Counted from the stretch's first letter, positions 44,651 to 55,387 are shown. The stretch is DNA of 64,000 nucleotides from Lucinisca nassula (GCA_963580285.1 OY757011.1:121016440-121080439), one strand, 5' to 3'. Numbers and translations: made by a program. Notes: generated by a model from the letters alone, not told the origin.

Positions 44651-45550
44651 AAAAATATTACAAATGTACTTCAAATCAATCATAAAATATATGCATCAAG
44701 GGCAGATAATCCAAAAACCAAAAATGCAAGAGTTGTCTTCCTTGTTAATGACACATCGTCTCAGTGTGCTGAATGCACCTGTGAAGTTTCATGAATATAT
44801 TCCATACGGTTTAGGAGTTATGGCCCGGACATGGTTTACTATTTGGTACTAAGTCAAGGGCAGATTATTCAAAAACCAAAAATGCAAGAGTTGTCTTCCT
44901 TGTTCATGACACATCGTCTCAGTGTGCTGAATGCACCTTTGAAGTTTCATGAATATATTCCATACGGTTTAGGAGTTATGGCCCAGACACGGTTTACTAT
45001 ATGGTACTAAGTCAAGGGCAGATAATTCAAAAACCAAAAATGCAAGAGTTGTCTTCCTTATCCATGACACATCGTCTGAGTGTGCTGAATGCACCTGTGA
45101 AGTTTCATGAATATATTCCATACGGTTTAGGAGTTATGGCCCGGACACGACATACCATTTGACTATATATGGAAGTAAGTCAAGGGCAGATAGTTCAAAA
45201 ACTAAACAAGCAGGAGTTGTCTTCCTTGTTCATGACACATCGTCTCAGTGTGATGAATGCACCTGTGAAGTTTCATGAATATATTCCATACAGTTTAGGA
45301 GTTATGGCCCGGACACGGTTTACTATATGGTACTAAGTCAAGGGCAGATAATTCAAAAACCCCAAAAGCAAGAGTTGTCTTCCTTGTTCATGACACATCG
45401 TCTCAGTGTGATGAATGAACCTGTGAAGTTTCATGAATATATTCCATACGGTTTAGGAGTTATGGCCCGGACACCGGACGAACGGACAAACGGACGGACA
45501 GGGGTAAAACTTAATGCCCTTCCGGTATTCTCCGAATATGCGGGGGCATA
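44651..45550 (+). mobile_element. Element G: R8 array with ATGCCC-class right end
   Basis: Five ~160-bp units (near 44697, 44852, 45009, 45177, 45336): AAGGGCAGATAATTCAAAAAC, GCAAGAGTTGTCTTCCTTG, CATGACACATCGTCTCAGTG, CACCTGTGAAGTTTCATGAA, ATTCCATACGGTTTAGGAG, TTATGGCCCGGACACGG. Then GGACGAACGGACAAACGGAC and ATGCCCTTCCGG ... GCGGGGGCATAAAAA. The left part repeats ~40 bp of element F's arm and has no hairpin. Confidence 0.85.
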
Positions 45551-45715
45551 AAAATCCCGGTAATGGTGTAAAATAGAAGTAGAGGCAATAAGTAGGTTTT
45601 GTATGTTGGTACCTGATCCTCTCTCTCTAGTCGGGCCCACAGAAGTCTAACAGATGGTTTTCTGTAGCTCCAGCATTTCAGTTTTTTGTCATGTTGTCGA
45701 GTCCTCATCGTTGTT

Positions 45716-45990
45716 TAGTTTATTCTAATTTATTTAGTTCGATTGCGATGAAAGTTCCAAACTTATTGAATCGCTCTTGAACACTCATTCCGGATGTTAT
45801 CACGCGCACGCGATAGAGAGGCAGCGAATTTTACACAACTGCTACACATTTATACCTGGTCGAGTGGGGCATTGCTATAACGTGTCTTACCCAAGGACAA
45901 ACCTCGCCTCTGGTGGCCGAATTCGAACCACCACCTCTCGATCATAAAACGAGCGCGTTTACCACTGAAATATCGAGGTTGACTCTGTAG
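45716..45990 (-). mobile_element. tRNA(Met)-like SINE inside H
   Basis: Reverse copy of 19276-19555: GTTCGATTGCGATGAAAG, CACTCATTCCGGATG, CGTGTCTTACCCAAGGAC, GAATTCGAACCACCACCTCTC, ACCACTGAAATATCGAGGTTG. The anticodon position differs from the 19.3-kb copy. Confidence 0.82.
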
Positions 45991-46093
45991 CTGTTTGATT
46001 TTTATGTTCTTGGAGATGTTGCACTGACGAGTTAGAAATCCTTCATGCACTAAATGGGCCCCGTCAAGCGATTTTGGTACTTATCGCCTATGT

Positions 46094-46155
46094 GAGCAGC
46101 GAAGGTTCAGGCGAGCCTGCGCATCCGCGCAGTCTCGCCAAAACCTTAGCTGCTC
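46094..46155. repeat. 62-bp hairpin
   Basis: The 29-base arms from GAGCAGCGAAGGTTC to GCCTGCGC and their inverse from GCGCAGTCTCGCC to TTAGCTGCTC match at 25 positions, with loop ATCC. It lies in a ~225-bp segment (46071-46296) foreign to element H. Element type unknown. Confidence 0.75.
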
Positions 46156-46337
46156 GCTCATACAAGCAGTGAATCAAGAGGAACCTCCAGACAGAAAGCC
46201 ATATCCCTGGCCCCTCTGGATTACTGGGCATGCGCAGTGTAAATTTGTCATGACGGAATACTCGAAGACACAAATTCGCTTGGCAGGGCTCAAATATAGT
46301 ATTTGTCTAAACCACGACAGAACCAAGGGTGTAGATA

Positions 46338-46620
46338 ATCATTACACAAACACGCCTATACAAATACATTGCCACCTTTATCGCCGAAAAAATGAAAATT
46401 TTATGATGAAAAATTGTGATATTGTTCTTATTTTCGCTCAAAATATAGATTGTGGGCACTCGTTAGAACCGCCTCATCGAGGCGGTTCTAACGAGTACCC
46501 ACAATCTATGTTTTAGAGCAGAAATAAAAAAATAAGGTATACCCCCGGAAACCCCAGTTTTTCTATATAAAAGTGGGGTTCAAGAGGGTCAAAATTATAC
46601 AGGCGTGTTTTCGTGATGGC
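46338..46620. mobile_element. Hairpin MITE M1, near-intact, inside H
   Basis: Ends ATTACACAAACACGCCTAT and, inverted, ACAGGCGTGTTTTCGTGAT. The centre (46443-46515) is a palindrome: AATATAGATTGTGGGCACTC, GTTAGAACCGCCTC-ATC-GAGGCGGTTCTAAC, GAGTACCCACAATCTATG. The arms are TCGCCGAAAAAATGAAAATT left and AGTGGGGTTCAAGAGGG right. Confidence 0.88.
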
Positions 46621-46918
46621 CTCGTAAAATCGATTTAAGCTCTTCAGTAAAAACACTTTACTGACTGTTCCAAGGCTGTTCTTCTGCTGTGGTTCATTAT
46701 TGTTATAGTTAGTTAGTCTTTTTCATGTATGTATCACTAATATATTTTCAATTTTGCCATTTTGTGGGAAAGTGACTCTTGGACTTCAGCCTGTGACGTT
46801 TTCTATATAGTGAAGTTATTTTATGTTCGCGTTTCTATGATGTTTTGGATAGGAGGTATCCTGACCATTGCTAATGGTACCTATTACCATTCTAACCAAT
46901 GAAACGATCGGGACAAAG

Positions 46919-47158
46919 ACACACCTGTAGCATGTCAGGAAAATACAAGTCACTGACCCAATTTTTCGAGACCCTACCCACTATACTAGACGTGAGCATA
47001 TTCAGATGTAATACAAACCAAGCCCAACATGCCGCAATCATCTCCTGCGACATAAATGCACGAGAAGTTAAGATTCCATTGAGAATGGGTCAGTGTGGTT
47101 TGCGCGATGACTGAGCGGCTGAGAGCATACTGTTTTAATTTTGTGTCAATAAACTTAC
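46919..47158. other. Intron DNA of the transporter gene
   Basis: Between element H and exon 47159-47242. No gene seen. The small ORFs here overlap a real splice donor (GTAAGT on the minus strand, 47153-47158) and are not coding. Confidence 0.5.
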
Positions 47159-47242
47159 CTTCTTGAATAATTTTCTGAGTCTTCATCCGCTATGTCAGAC
47201 AATGGCATGTTGAAAAGCGAGTACGTTCCGTTAACAAATGCA
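47159..47242 (-). CDS. MFSD13A: Penultimate exon of the TMEM180-like gene
   Basis: 84 nt, too short for an ORF scan. Acceptor TTGTTTCAG just above 47242, donor GTAAGTTT just below 47159. Its first base completes the Gly codon left by exon 48407-48561, and its last two bases begin the Arg codon finished at 39917. It reads AFVNGTYSLFNMPLSD, IADEDSENYSRR. The pattern G-(T)-x-x-L-x-x-x-x-x-SD-(I/L)-x-DED matches the loop between the two exons in TMEM180/MFSD13A (as recalled). The exact phase fit on both sides is strong evidence of a real gene. Confidence 0.85.
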
Positions 47243-47319
47243 CTGAAACAAGGAAAATCGTCAAATACAGCATTACGATAACACATCCGTGTGATATAGA
47301 GCATTTTTTCAAACCTCAA

Positions 47320-47545
47320 CAAAGGTAATTTTCTGATGAAAATTTGTGATAATTTTCTTATTTATACTCCAAACATAGGTTTTGGGTGCTCGTTAGAACC
47401 GCCTCATTGAGGCGGTTCTAACGAGTACCCACAACCTATGTCTTGGAGCAGAAATAAGGAAAATAATGTTTACCCCCGTTAACCCCAGTTTTCTCTATAT
47501 AAAGTGGGGTTTAGGGGGGTCTTTATTTCACGGACTTGTTCGCGT
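47320..47545. mobile_element. Hairpin MITE M1b in an intron
   Basis: GATGAAAATTTGTGATAATTT, CAAACATAGGTTTTGGGTG, CTCGTTAGAACCGCCTC-ATT-GAGGCGGTTCTAACGAG, TACCCACAACCTATG, AAAGTGGGGTTTAGGGGG, CACGGACTTGTTCGCGTGATG. Same central palindrome as M1, different outer right end. Confidence 0.85.
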
Positions 47546-47864
47546 GATGGCATACAATACTGCTGCGAATTGTCTGCGAATTTAATGGCGACTTTCATGT
47601 TCTTCGAATGATAAAACATGTATATTTTTGTTATTATTTGCGTGCATTCATTAAGACATTCTCATTATGGTAGCAATATCTGTGTTTCTATTGTAGTTAA
47701 TACAATTATGTATTACAATACAAATTTAACCCTCTTTCCTTCACGTTGATCCCAGAAGGCACATGTCGCTATGGCAACCTCAAACCAATGTAGGTGCAAC
47801 GTCATGACGTTGATCATGAACATTTTTCTGCGGTCATTCTCTCCCTTCCGCTGATACAAGAAGG
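47546..47864. other. Intron DNA
   Basis: No repeat or gene recognised. Confidence 0.4.
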
Positions 47865-48025
47865 GCAGTTGTCAGTTTCTGGCGAAAGAATGTGCACTGT
47901 ACTGGTTAACCGCTTACGTATGTGCCTGTCCACGTAAAGTGTGGATAGGTAAACTGGCCGGCTCAAAAATGACCTAAAATACTGCTGACTGGGCCGTTAA
48001 ACTCCGATACAAACAAACAAACAAA
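47865..48025 (+). mobile_element. SINE, CAAA-tail type 2
   Basis: GGCGAAAGAATGTGCACTG, TACTGGTTAACCGCTTACG, AGGTAAACTGGCCGGCTC, CTGGGCCGTTAAACTCCG plus (ACAA)n. The inverse copy at 17296-17840 is split by a LINE. No clear tRNA head. Confidence 0.72.
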
Positions 48026-48406
48026 GCAAAATCCAGTTGATGACTTTCATAAGATATAAGTGATCACATTTACAAGTCAGGCAATTCACTTGAACTATTA
48101 AGTTTATGCTCTCCGCAAAATGATTTAAAAAAGAAAATGCCATCTTATGTTATAAACAGCAGCTGATATACAATTGGATTTGGACAGAAATTTAAGATTT
48201 TTTTTTATTTCTTCAAATTCTGACTTTTTTCTGTCAACTGCTTAATAGCCTCAACACTGCATTTTCATTGCTAATATAAATGTGCTAATTGCGACTTGTA
48301 CAGTGTAAATAACATTTATCTCAAAGAACTTTAAAGGCCGTCTAATATATGCATTTATATATGAGGAAAGTGTTTTTTTTTTCTAAAAACAAAAATAATT
48401 ATTTAC
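48026..48406. other. Intron DNA, AT-rich
   Basis: Long T-runs at 48198-48208 and 48372-48382. No gene. Confidence 0.4.
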
Positions 48407-48561
48407 CCATCACAGACTAAGAAAATGATCAACAGCCAGATGCTCCCTGGTCCAATTAAGTAGAATATTCCTCCGCCAAGAATCTTCCAGATAAAACTGT
48501 ATCGTATTACTTTAAAATAGCCCAGGTAACTCACAAATGGTGTACCAAATATCACCAAAAC
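48407..48561 (-). CDS. MFSD13A: Internal exon of the TMEM180-like gene
   Basis: 155 nt. Acceptor CTATTCTTTGCAG, donor GTAAATAATT. The phase-0 start gives VLVIFGTPFVSYLGYFKVIR, YSFIWKILGGGIFYLIGPGS and IWLLIIFLVCDG. Two hydrophobic helices surround a short basic loop with G-Y-F-K-V-I-R, as in the MFS helix pair preceding the DED loop of TMEM180/MFSD13A. It joins in frame to 47159-47242. Earlier exons must lie beyond 48561, and I could not find them in the repeat-filled 49-64 kb. The gene therefore probably continues outside the window. Confidence 0.82.
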
Positions 48562-48864
48562 CTGCAAAGAATAGGAGAGGGTTAACCCATAAACTGGAAA
48601 CAAACAACACTTTCATGTACACATACATGAAAACTAAGAACAAAGAAACAGATACGGTGGGATATCATCAGTTTTGTGAAAATTGAATGATAATTTTTGC
48701 CAGTTCTTCATAAAAAAAACTAGGCAGGGTGCTTCTAATGAATACCTACAACTTAGCATTATATGGACAGAAATACGGAAAACCATACCCACTTTTTCTG
48801 TTATACAAAACTTGCTAGTTTTGCTAGGCCAGTCAGGCCTAATCAGTGACCCTCATTTCATCAC
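48562..48864. other. Intron DNA
   Basis: No feature recognised beyond the polypyrimidine and acceptor region next to the exon. Confidence 0.4.
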
Positions 48865-49090
48865 CTGAAATGAACACCCCCTAAACCCCACTTTATTTGG
48901 AGAAAACTGGGGCTTACGGGGCCACATATTTTTTCTTATTTCTGCTTCAAGACATAGATTGTGGGTACTCGTTACAAACCCATAACCTATATTTGCAGTA
49001 TAAATAAAAAAAAAATATCACGGATTTTCATCAGAAAAGTAGCTATTTCGGAGATGTAAAAAATGCACTATATTGCACGGGTGTGTTATC
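48865..49090. mobile_element. Hairpin MITE M1b, decayed
   Basis: TGAAATGAACACCCCCTAAAC, AACTGGGGCTTACGGGGCC, TTCTTATTTCTGCTTCAAG, ATAGATTGTGGGTACTCG, ACCTATATTTGCAG, ATCACGGATTTTCATCAG. The central inverted repeat is half lost. Confidence 0.75.
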
Positions 49091-49244
49091 GTTATGTAAC
49101 TGCCCAGCGATGATCATCACCCGGAGGTAATCAAAATATTAACTGCACTATGATGGGTTATAGGGAGATTTTCTAACGCCTACTGGCACTTTACACCAGC
49201 AGTAGTAAAGGGAAAGAAAGCTACACAGGTTGCATCTAAGAAAC

Positions 49245-49418
49245 ATCATAAAAACACGCCTATATATTTTGACCCCCTTGAACACCACTTTTATATAGTA
49301 AAACTGAGGTTTACAGGGGTAAACCTTATTTTTCTTATTTCTGCTCAAAAAAAATAAATTATGTCTCCTCGTAAGAACCGCCTCAGCCACAATTTATATT
49401 CTGAGCAGAAATAAGAAA
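49245..49418. mobile_element. Hairpin MITE M1, left part, split by the R9 composite
   Basis: CATCATAAAAACACGCCTAT, ACTGAGGTTTACAGGGGTAAA, TTCTTATTTCTGCTC, AGAACCGCCTCAGCC, GAGCAGAAATAAGAAAA, then the R9 left end. The missing part is at 55070-55135. Confidence 0.85.
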
Positions 49419-52400
49419 AAGAGGACCAAGCTGGTCCTGTATCGCTCACCTGAGCTAACAGATTCAAAGTTTCAGGAAGTGCCAACCTTTACTGGAGGAT
49501 TAATGGAAGGACATGGTGATGACAGGGTAAGCAATTTCTGCAAATCAAGTAGAATGTAACTCTATGATAAATAGGCTGACCTCACCTGTTTTCAAACTCA
49601 TTCAAGCATTTATTCCTGACTTGCTATGAAGATCCGATATAAACTGATGGGGCTATGGTGATGACAAATTCAAAAATAAGGAAAAAAACTGCAGCAATCA
49701 AAGGCATGTTACTCTGTGACAAATAGGCAAACCTCACGAGTTTTCAAACTCCTCCGAGCTTTTCTGCCTGACTTATATGTTTGTAAGTTTCATGAAGATC
49801 TGATCAAAACTCAAGGGGCAGCAGTGCTAACAAGGTCGAAAATAGGCATTTTTAAGCAATCAAAGCCACGTAACTCTATGATAAATGTACCGACTTAGCC
49901 AGTATTCAAACTCATCCAAGGTTTTATTCCCAGACACCTTACATATAAGTGTCAGAAAGATACGATCAAAACTGAAGGGGCTACGGTGATGACAAGGTCA
50001 AAATTTGGCATTTTTAGCAATCAAAGGGATGTTACTCTAAGATAAATCGGCCGACTTGGCCAGTTTTCGAACTCATTCGAGGTTTCATCCTCAGCCACCT
50101 TACATATAAGTTTCAGAAAAATCCGATCAAAACGGCTACGGTGATGACAAGGTCAAAAATCAACATTTTCAGCCATCAAAGGGACAAAACTCTACGATAA
50201 ATTGGCTAACTTCGCCTGTTTTCGAACTCATCCGAGATTTTATCCCCACCTTTCATATAAGTTTCAGAAAGATCCGATCAAAACTGAAGGGGCTATGGTG
50301 ATGACAAGGTCAAAAATCGGCATTTTCAGCAATCAAAGGGACGTAAATCTATGATAAATGGGCCAACTTGGTCGGTATTCGAACTCGTCCTAGGTTTTAT
50401 CCCCAGTCACCTTACATATAAGTTTCAGAAAGATCCGATCAAAACTGAAGGGGCTACGGTGATAACAATGTCAAAATCGACATTTTCAGCCATCAAAGGG
50501 ACATAACTATATAGTAAAAGTGGCGACTTGGCCGATTTTCGAACTCATCCGAGGATTAATCCCCAGCCACCTTACATATAAGTTTCAGAAAGATCCGATC
50601 AAAACTGAAGGGGCTACGGTGATGACAAGATAAACAAGAGGACCAAGCTAGCTTGGTCCTGTATTGCTCACCTGAGCTAACAGATTCAAAGTTTAAGGAA
50701 ATGCCAAACTTTACTGAAGGTTTTATGGGAGGACATGGTTATGACAGGGTAAGCATTTTCTGAAAATCAAGTAGAATGTAACTCTATGATAGACAGGCTG
50801 ACCTCACCGGTTTTAAACTCATTCAAGCTTTTATTCCTGACTTGCTAAGAAGATCCGATCTAAACTGAAGTGGCTATGGTGATGACAAGTTCAAAAACAA
50901 GAGTTTTCAAACTCCACCAAGCTTTCTGCATGACTTCCTTGTTTGTAAGTTTCATGAAGATCCGTTCAAAACTAAAGGGGCAGCAGTGATGACAATGTCG
51001 AAAATAGGCATTTTCAGCAATCAAAGGCACGTCACTCTATGATACAATTGCCGACTTGGCCGGTATTCAAACTCACCTGAGGTTTTATTCCCAGCCACCT
51101 TACATGTAAGTTTCAGAAAGATCCGATCAGACTTGGCCAGTATTCAAACTCATCCAAGATTTTATTCCCAGCCACCTCACATATAAGTTTCAGAAAGATC
51201 CGATCAAAACTAGCGGGGCTACGGTGATGACAAGGTCAAAATTTGGCATTTTTAGCAATCAAAGGGATGTTACTCTATAATAAATGAGCCGACTTGGCCA
51301 GTTTTCGAACTCATCCGAGGTTTCATCCCCAGCCACCTTACAAATAAGTTTCAGAAAAATCCGATCAAAACTGAAGGGGCTACGGTAATGACAAGGTCAA
51401 AAATCAACATTTTCAGCCATCAAAGGGACATAACTCTACGATAAATGGGCTGACTTGGCCTGTTTTTTAACTCATCCAAGATTTTATCCCCAGCCATCTT
51501 ACATATAAGTTTCAGAAAGATCCGATCAAAACTGAAGGGGCTATGGTGATGACAAGGTCAAAAATCGGCATTTTCAGCAATCAAAGGGACGTAAATCAAT
51601 GATAAATGGGCCAACTTGGCCGGTATTCAAACTCATCCTAGGTTTTATCTCCAGTCACCTTACATATAGGTTTCAGAAAGATTCGATCAAAACTGAAGGG
51701 GCTACGGTGATGACAAGGTAAATAAAAATTGACATTTTCAGCCATCAAAGGGACATAACTATATAGTTAATGGGGCAACTTGGCCGGTTTTCGAACTCAT
51801 CCGAGGTTTTATCCCCAGCCACCTTACATATAAGTTTCAGAAAGATCCGATCAAAACTGAAGGGGCTACAGTGTTGACAAGGTCAACAAGAGGACCAAGC
51901 TCGCTCACCTGAGCTAACAGATTCAAAGTTTAAGGAAGTGCCAACCTTTACTGAAGGCTTTATGGGAGGACACCGTGATGACAGGGTAAGCATTTTCTGA
52001 AAATCAAGTAGAATTTAACTCTATGATAAACAGGCTGACCTCACCGGTTTTCAAACTCATTCAAGCTTTTATTCCTGACTTGCTAAGAAGATCCAATCTA
52101 CACTGAAGTGGCTATGGTGATGACAAGTTCAAAAACAAGAGTTTTCAAATTCCTCCAAGCTTTCTGCCTGACTTCCTTGTTTGTAAGTTTCATGAAGATC
52201 CGTTCAAAACTAAAGGGGCAGCAGTGATAACAATGTCGAAAATAGGCATTTTCAGCAATCAAAGGCACGTCACTCTATGATAAATGTGCCGACTTGGCCG
52301 GTATTCGAACTCACCTGAGGTTTTACTCCCAGCCACCTTACATGTAAGTTTCAGAAAGATCCGATCAGACTTGGCAAGTATTCAAACTCATCCAAGATTT

Positions 52401-55069
52401 TATTCCCAGCCACCTCACGTATAAGTTTCAGAAAGATCCGATCAAAACTGAAGGGGCTACGGTGATGACAAGGTCAAAATTTGGCATTTTTAGCAATCAA
52501 AGGGATGTTACTCTAAAATAAATGAGCCGACTTGGTCAGTTTTCGAACTCATCCGAGGTTTCATCCCCAGCCAACTTACATATAAGTTTCAGAAAAATCC
52601 GATCAAAACTGAAGGGGCTACAGTACAGTAATGACAAGGTCAAAAATCAACATTTTCAGCCATCAAAGGGACAGAACTCTACGATAAATGGGCTGACTTG
52701 GCCTGTTTTCGAACTCATCCAAGATTTTATCCCCAGCCATCTTACATATAAGTTTCAGAAAGATCCGATCAAAACTGAAGGGGCTATGGTGATGACAAGG
52801 TCAAAAATCGGCATTTTCAGCAATCAAAGGGACGTAAATCAATGATAAATGGGCCAACTTGGCCGGTATTCAAACTCATCCTAGGTTTTATCTCCAGTCA
52901 CCTTACATATAGGTTTCAGAAAGATTCGATCAAAACTGAAGGGGCTACGGTGATGACAAGGTAAAAAATTGACATTTTCAGCCATCAAAGGGACATAACT
53001 ATATAGTTAATGGGGCAACTTGGCCGGTTTTCGAACACATCCGAGGTTTTATCCCTAGCCACCTTACATATAAGGTTCAGAAAGATCCTATCAAAACTGA
53101 AGGGGCTACAGTGTTGACAAGGTCAAAAATCAACATTTTCAGCAATCAAAGGGACCTAACTCTATGATAAATAGGCCATCTTTGCCCGTATGCGAACTCA
53201 TCCGAGGCTTTATCCCCAGCCACCTTGCATATAAGTTTCAGAAAGATCCGATCAAAACTCAAAGGGCTACGGTGATGACAAGATCAAAAATCGGCATTTT
53301 CAGCAATCAAAGGGACGTTACTCTGTGATAAATGGACCAACTTTGCTGGTTTTTGAACTCATCCGAGATTTTATCCCCAGCCACTATACATATAAGTTTC
53401 AGAAAGTTTCGATCAAAACTGAAAGGGCTACAGTGATGACAAGGTCAAAAATCAGCATTTTCAGCAATCAAAGGGACGTTACTCTACGATAAAAGGGCCG
53501 ACTTGGTCTGTTTTCGAACTCATCCGAGATTTTATCCACAGCCACCTTACATATAAGTTTCAGAAAGATCCGATCAAAACTGAAGGGGCTACGGTGATGA
53601 CAAGGTCAAAAAGCGGCATTTTCAGCAATCAAAGGGACGTAACTCTATGATAAACCAGCGGACTAGGCCAGTTTTCGAACTCATCCGAGGTTTTATCCCC
53701 AGCCACATAACATATAAGTTTCAGAAAGATTCGATCAAAACTGAAGGGGCTACGGTGATGACAAGGTCGAAAATGGGCATTTACAGCAATCAAAGGGACG
53801 TAACTCTATGATAAATGGGCCGACTTGGCCGGTTTTCGAACTCGTCCGAGTTTTTATCCCCAGTCACCTTACATATAAGTTTCAGAAAGATTCGATCAAA
53901 ACTGAAGGCGCTACGGTGATGACAAGCATTTTCCCATAGTAAGTCTATGGGACCTTGTGGTTGCCATAGGAACCAAAGTTTTAAAGCGATTTCAAAAAAA
54001 AATTTATGTCATCAATGCCCCACCAGAGGCATACTACAGGTGAGAAATGATTGAGATCAGCCTGCAGGATACAGAGATATAGCTGCTCAAAAGTGTGGAC
54101 GGACGACGGACGGACGGACGGACGGACGACGGACGACGGAGGACCCACTATACTATAAGCTCCCCTGGAGCCTTCGGCCCAGGTGAGCTAAAAAGCGACA
54201 TTTTCACACATCAAGAGGACATAACTATATAGTAAATGGGGCAACTTAGCCTGTTTTCGAACTCATCCGAGGTTTTGTCCCCAGCCACCTTACATATAAG
54301 TTTCAGAAAGATCCGATCAAAACTGAAGGGGTTTCGGTGATGACATGGTCAAAAATCAACATTTTCAGCAATCAAAGGGACCTAACTCTATGCTAAATAG
54401 GCAAATTTGGCCGCTATTCGAACTCATCCGAGGTTTTATCCCCAGCCACCTTACATATAAGTTTCAGAAAGATCCGATCAAAACAGAAAGGGCTACGGTG
54501 ATGACAAGGTCAAAAATCGGCATTTTCAGCAAACAAAGGCACGTTTCCCTGTGATAAACGGACCAACTTGGCAGGTTTTCGAACTCATCCGAGATTTTAT
54601 CCCCAGCTACGTTACATGTAAGTTTCAGAAAGATTCTATATAAACTGAAAGGGCTACGGTGATGACAAGGTCAAAAATCGGCATTTTCAGCAATCAAAGG
54701 GACGTTACTCTATGACAAATGGGCCGACTTGGCCAGTTTTCGAACTCATCCGAGGTTTTATCCCCAGCCACCTTATATATAAGTTTCAGAAAGATCCGAT
54801 CAAAACTGAAGGGGCTACGGTGATGACAAGCATTTTCCCATTGTAAGTCTATGGGACCTTGTGATTGCCATAGCAACTAAAGTTTTCATGCGATTTCAAT
54901 AAAAAGCTTATGTCATCAATGCCCCACCAGAGGTTTGCTACCGATGAGAAATGACTGAGATCATCCTGCAGTCTACAGAGATATAGCTGCTCAAAATTGT
55001 GGACGGATACCGGACGGAGGACCCACTATACTATAAGCTCCCCTGGAGCCTTCGGCCCAGGTGAGCTAA
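49419..55069 (+). mobile_element. R9 composite: hairpin-ended elements with ~160-bp units
   Basis: Left ends (AGAGGACC hairpin and CTCACCTGAGCTAACAG) occur at 49421, 50634 and 51886. Right ends (AGCTCCCCTGGAGCC, TTCGGCCCAGGTGAGCTAAAA) occur at 54157-54191 and 55034-55068. Units carry GGGCCGACTTGGCCGGTTTTC, GAACTCATCCGAGGTTTTATC, CCCAGCCACCTTACATATAAG, TTTCAGAAAGATCCGATCAAA, ACTGAAGGGGCTACGGTGATG, ACAAGGTCAAAAATCGGC, ATTTTCAGCAATCAAAGGGAC. Each right end is preceded by a right arm (CATTTTCCCATAGTAAGTC, GGGACCTTGTGGTTGCC) and (GGAC)n. It lies inside an M1 MITE, so 49419-55069 is the inserted unit. Protein frames such as PSHLTYKFQKDPIKTE are repeat artefacts. Confidence 0.9.
50634..51885 (+). 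repeat. 1.25-kb direct duplicate within the R9 composite
   Basis: 50634-51885 and 51886-53125 are close copies sharing unusual junctions, such as CAGAAAGATCCGATCAG followed directly by ACTTGGC (near 51120 and 52362). The first stops at GTGTTGACAAGGTCAA and a new left end follows. The second runs on to a right terminus. The 50634 copy has a perfect 22-bp palindrome at its hairpin (50639-50660). The 51886 copy lost one hairpin arm. Confidence 0.85.
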
Positions 55070-55135
55070 AATATATCACCATTTTTCATCTTAATGTTTT
55101 GTTTTTTCGGCGGTAAAGTATAGACGTGTTTTCTT
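55070..55135. mobile_element. Hairpin MITE M1, right part
   Basis: ATATCACCATTTTTCATCTTA, TTTTTTCGGCGGTAAAG, ATAGACGTGTTTTCTTAATG complete the MITE begun at 49245. Confidence 0.85.
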
Positions 55136-55385
55136 AATGAAACAACACACACAGAAGAATGAAAATCAAGAAAATTTGCAAATGACATTAGAAGTTCCAT
55201 CGTCTAGTGAATAAGTTCATGAACAAACAAGTTTGTAACCCCACACCATTTTTTTTTCTTTTCTTGTTTTTCTTGTTTAAAAACACAATTGGTAAGTAAT
55301 CGTTAAAAATGCCAAATATCACAAGTGTCAAATATGCAGCCATTAAATACGGTGCTATGCAAATATGTTCATCTGCCCAAATGCT
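55136..55385. other. Unique stretch
   Basis: A minus-strand frame with a hydrophobic end (IAPYLMAAYLTLVIFGIF, about 55360-55300) was examined as a possible transporter exon. It does not match the expected upstream TMEM180 region, so no gene is called. Confidence 0.35.
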
Positions 55386-55387
55386 TG

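Larger units (their letters stand above)
45556..46918 (+). mobile_element. Element H copy split by three insertions
   Basis: H segments at 45625-45715 (GTCTAACAGATGG, GTTGTCGAGTCCTCATCG), 45995-46070 (GGAGATGTTGCACTGACG), 46297-46337 (AGTATTTGTCTAAACCACGAC) and 46622-46915 (CTCGTAAAATCGATTTAAGC, CCAAGGCTGTTCTTCTGC, TTTTGTGGGAAAGTGACTC) follow the order of the intact copy. A SINE, a palindrome-bearing segment and an M1 MITE separate them. Confidence 0.78.

Noticed and set aside
52522..54554. Repeated protein-like ORFs with SHLTYKFQKDPIKTE
   Set aside because: They are frames through R9 units. The period is not kept in frame, stops fall at unit changes, and the same units on the other strand give equally long frames.
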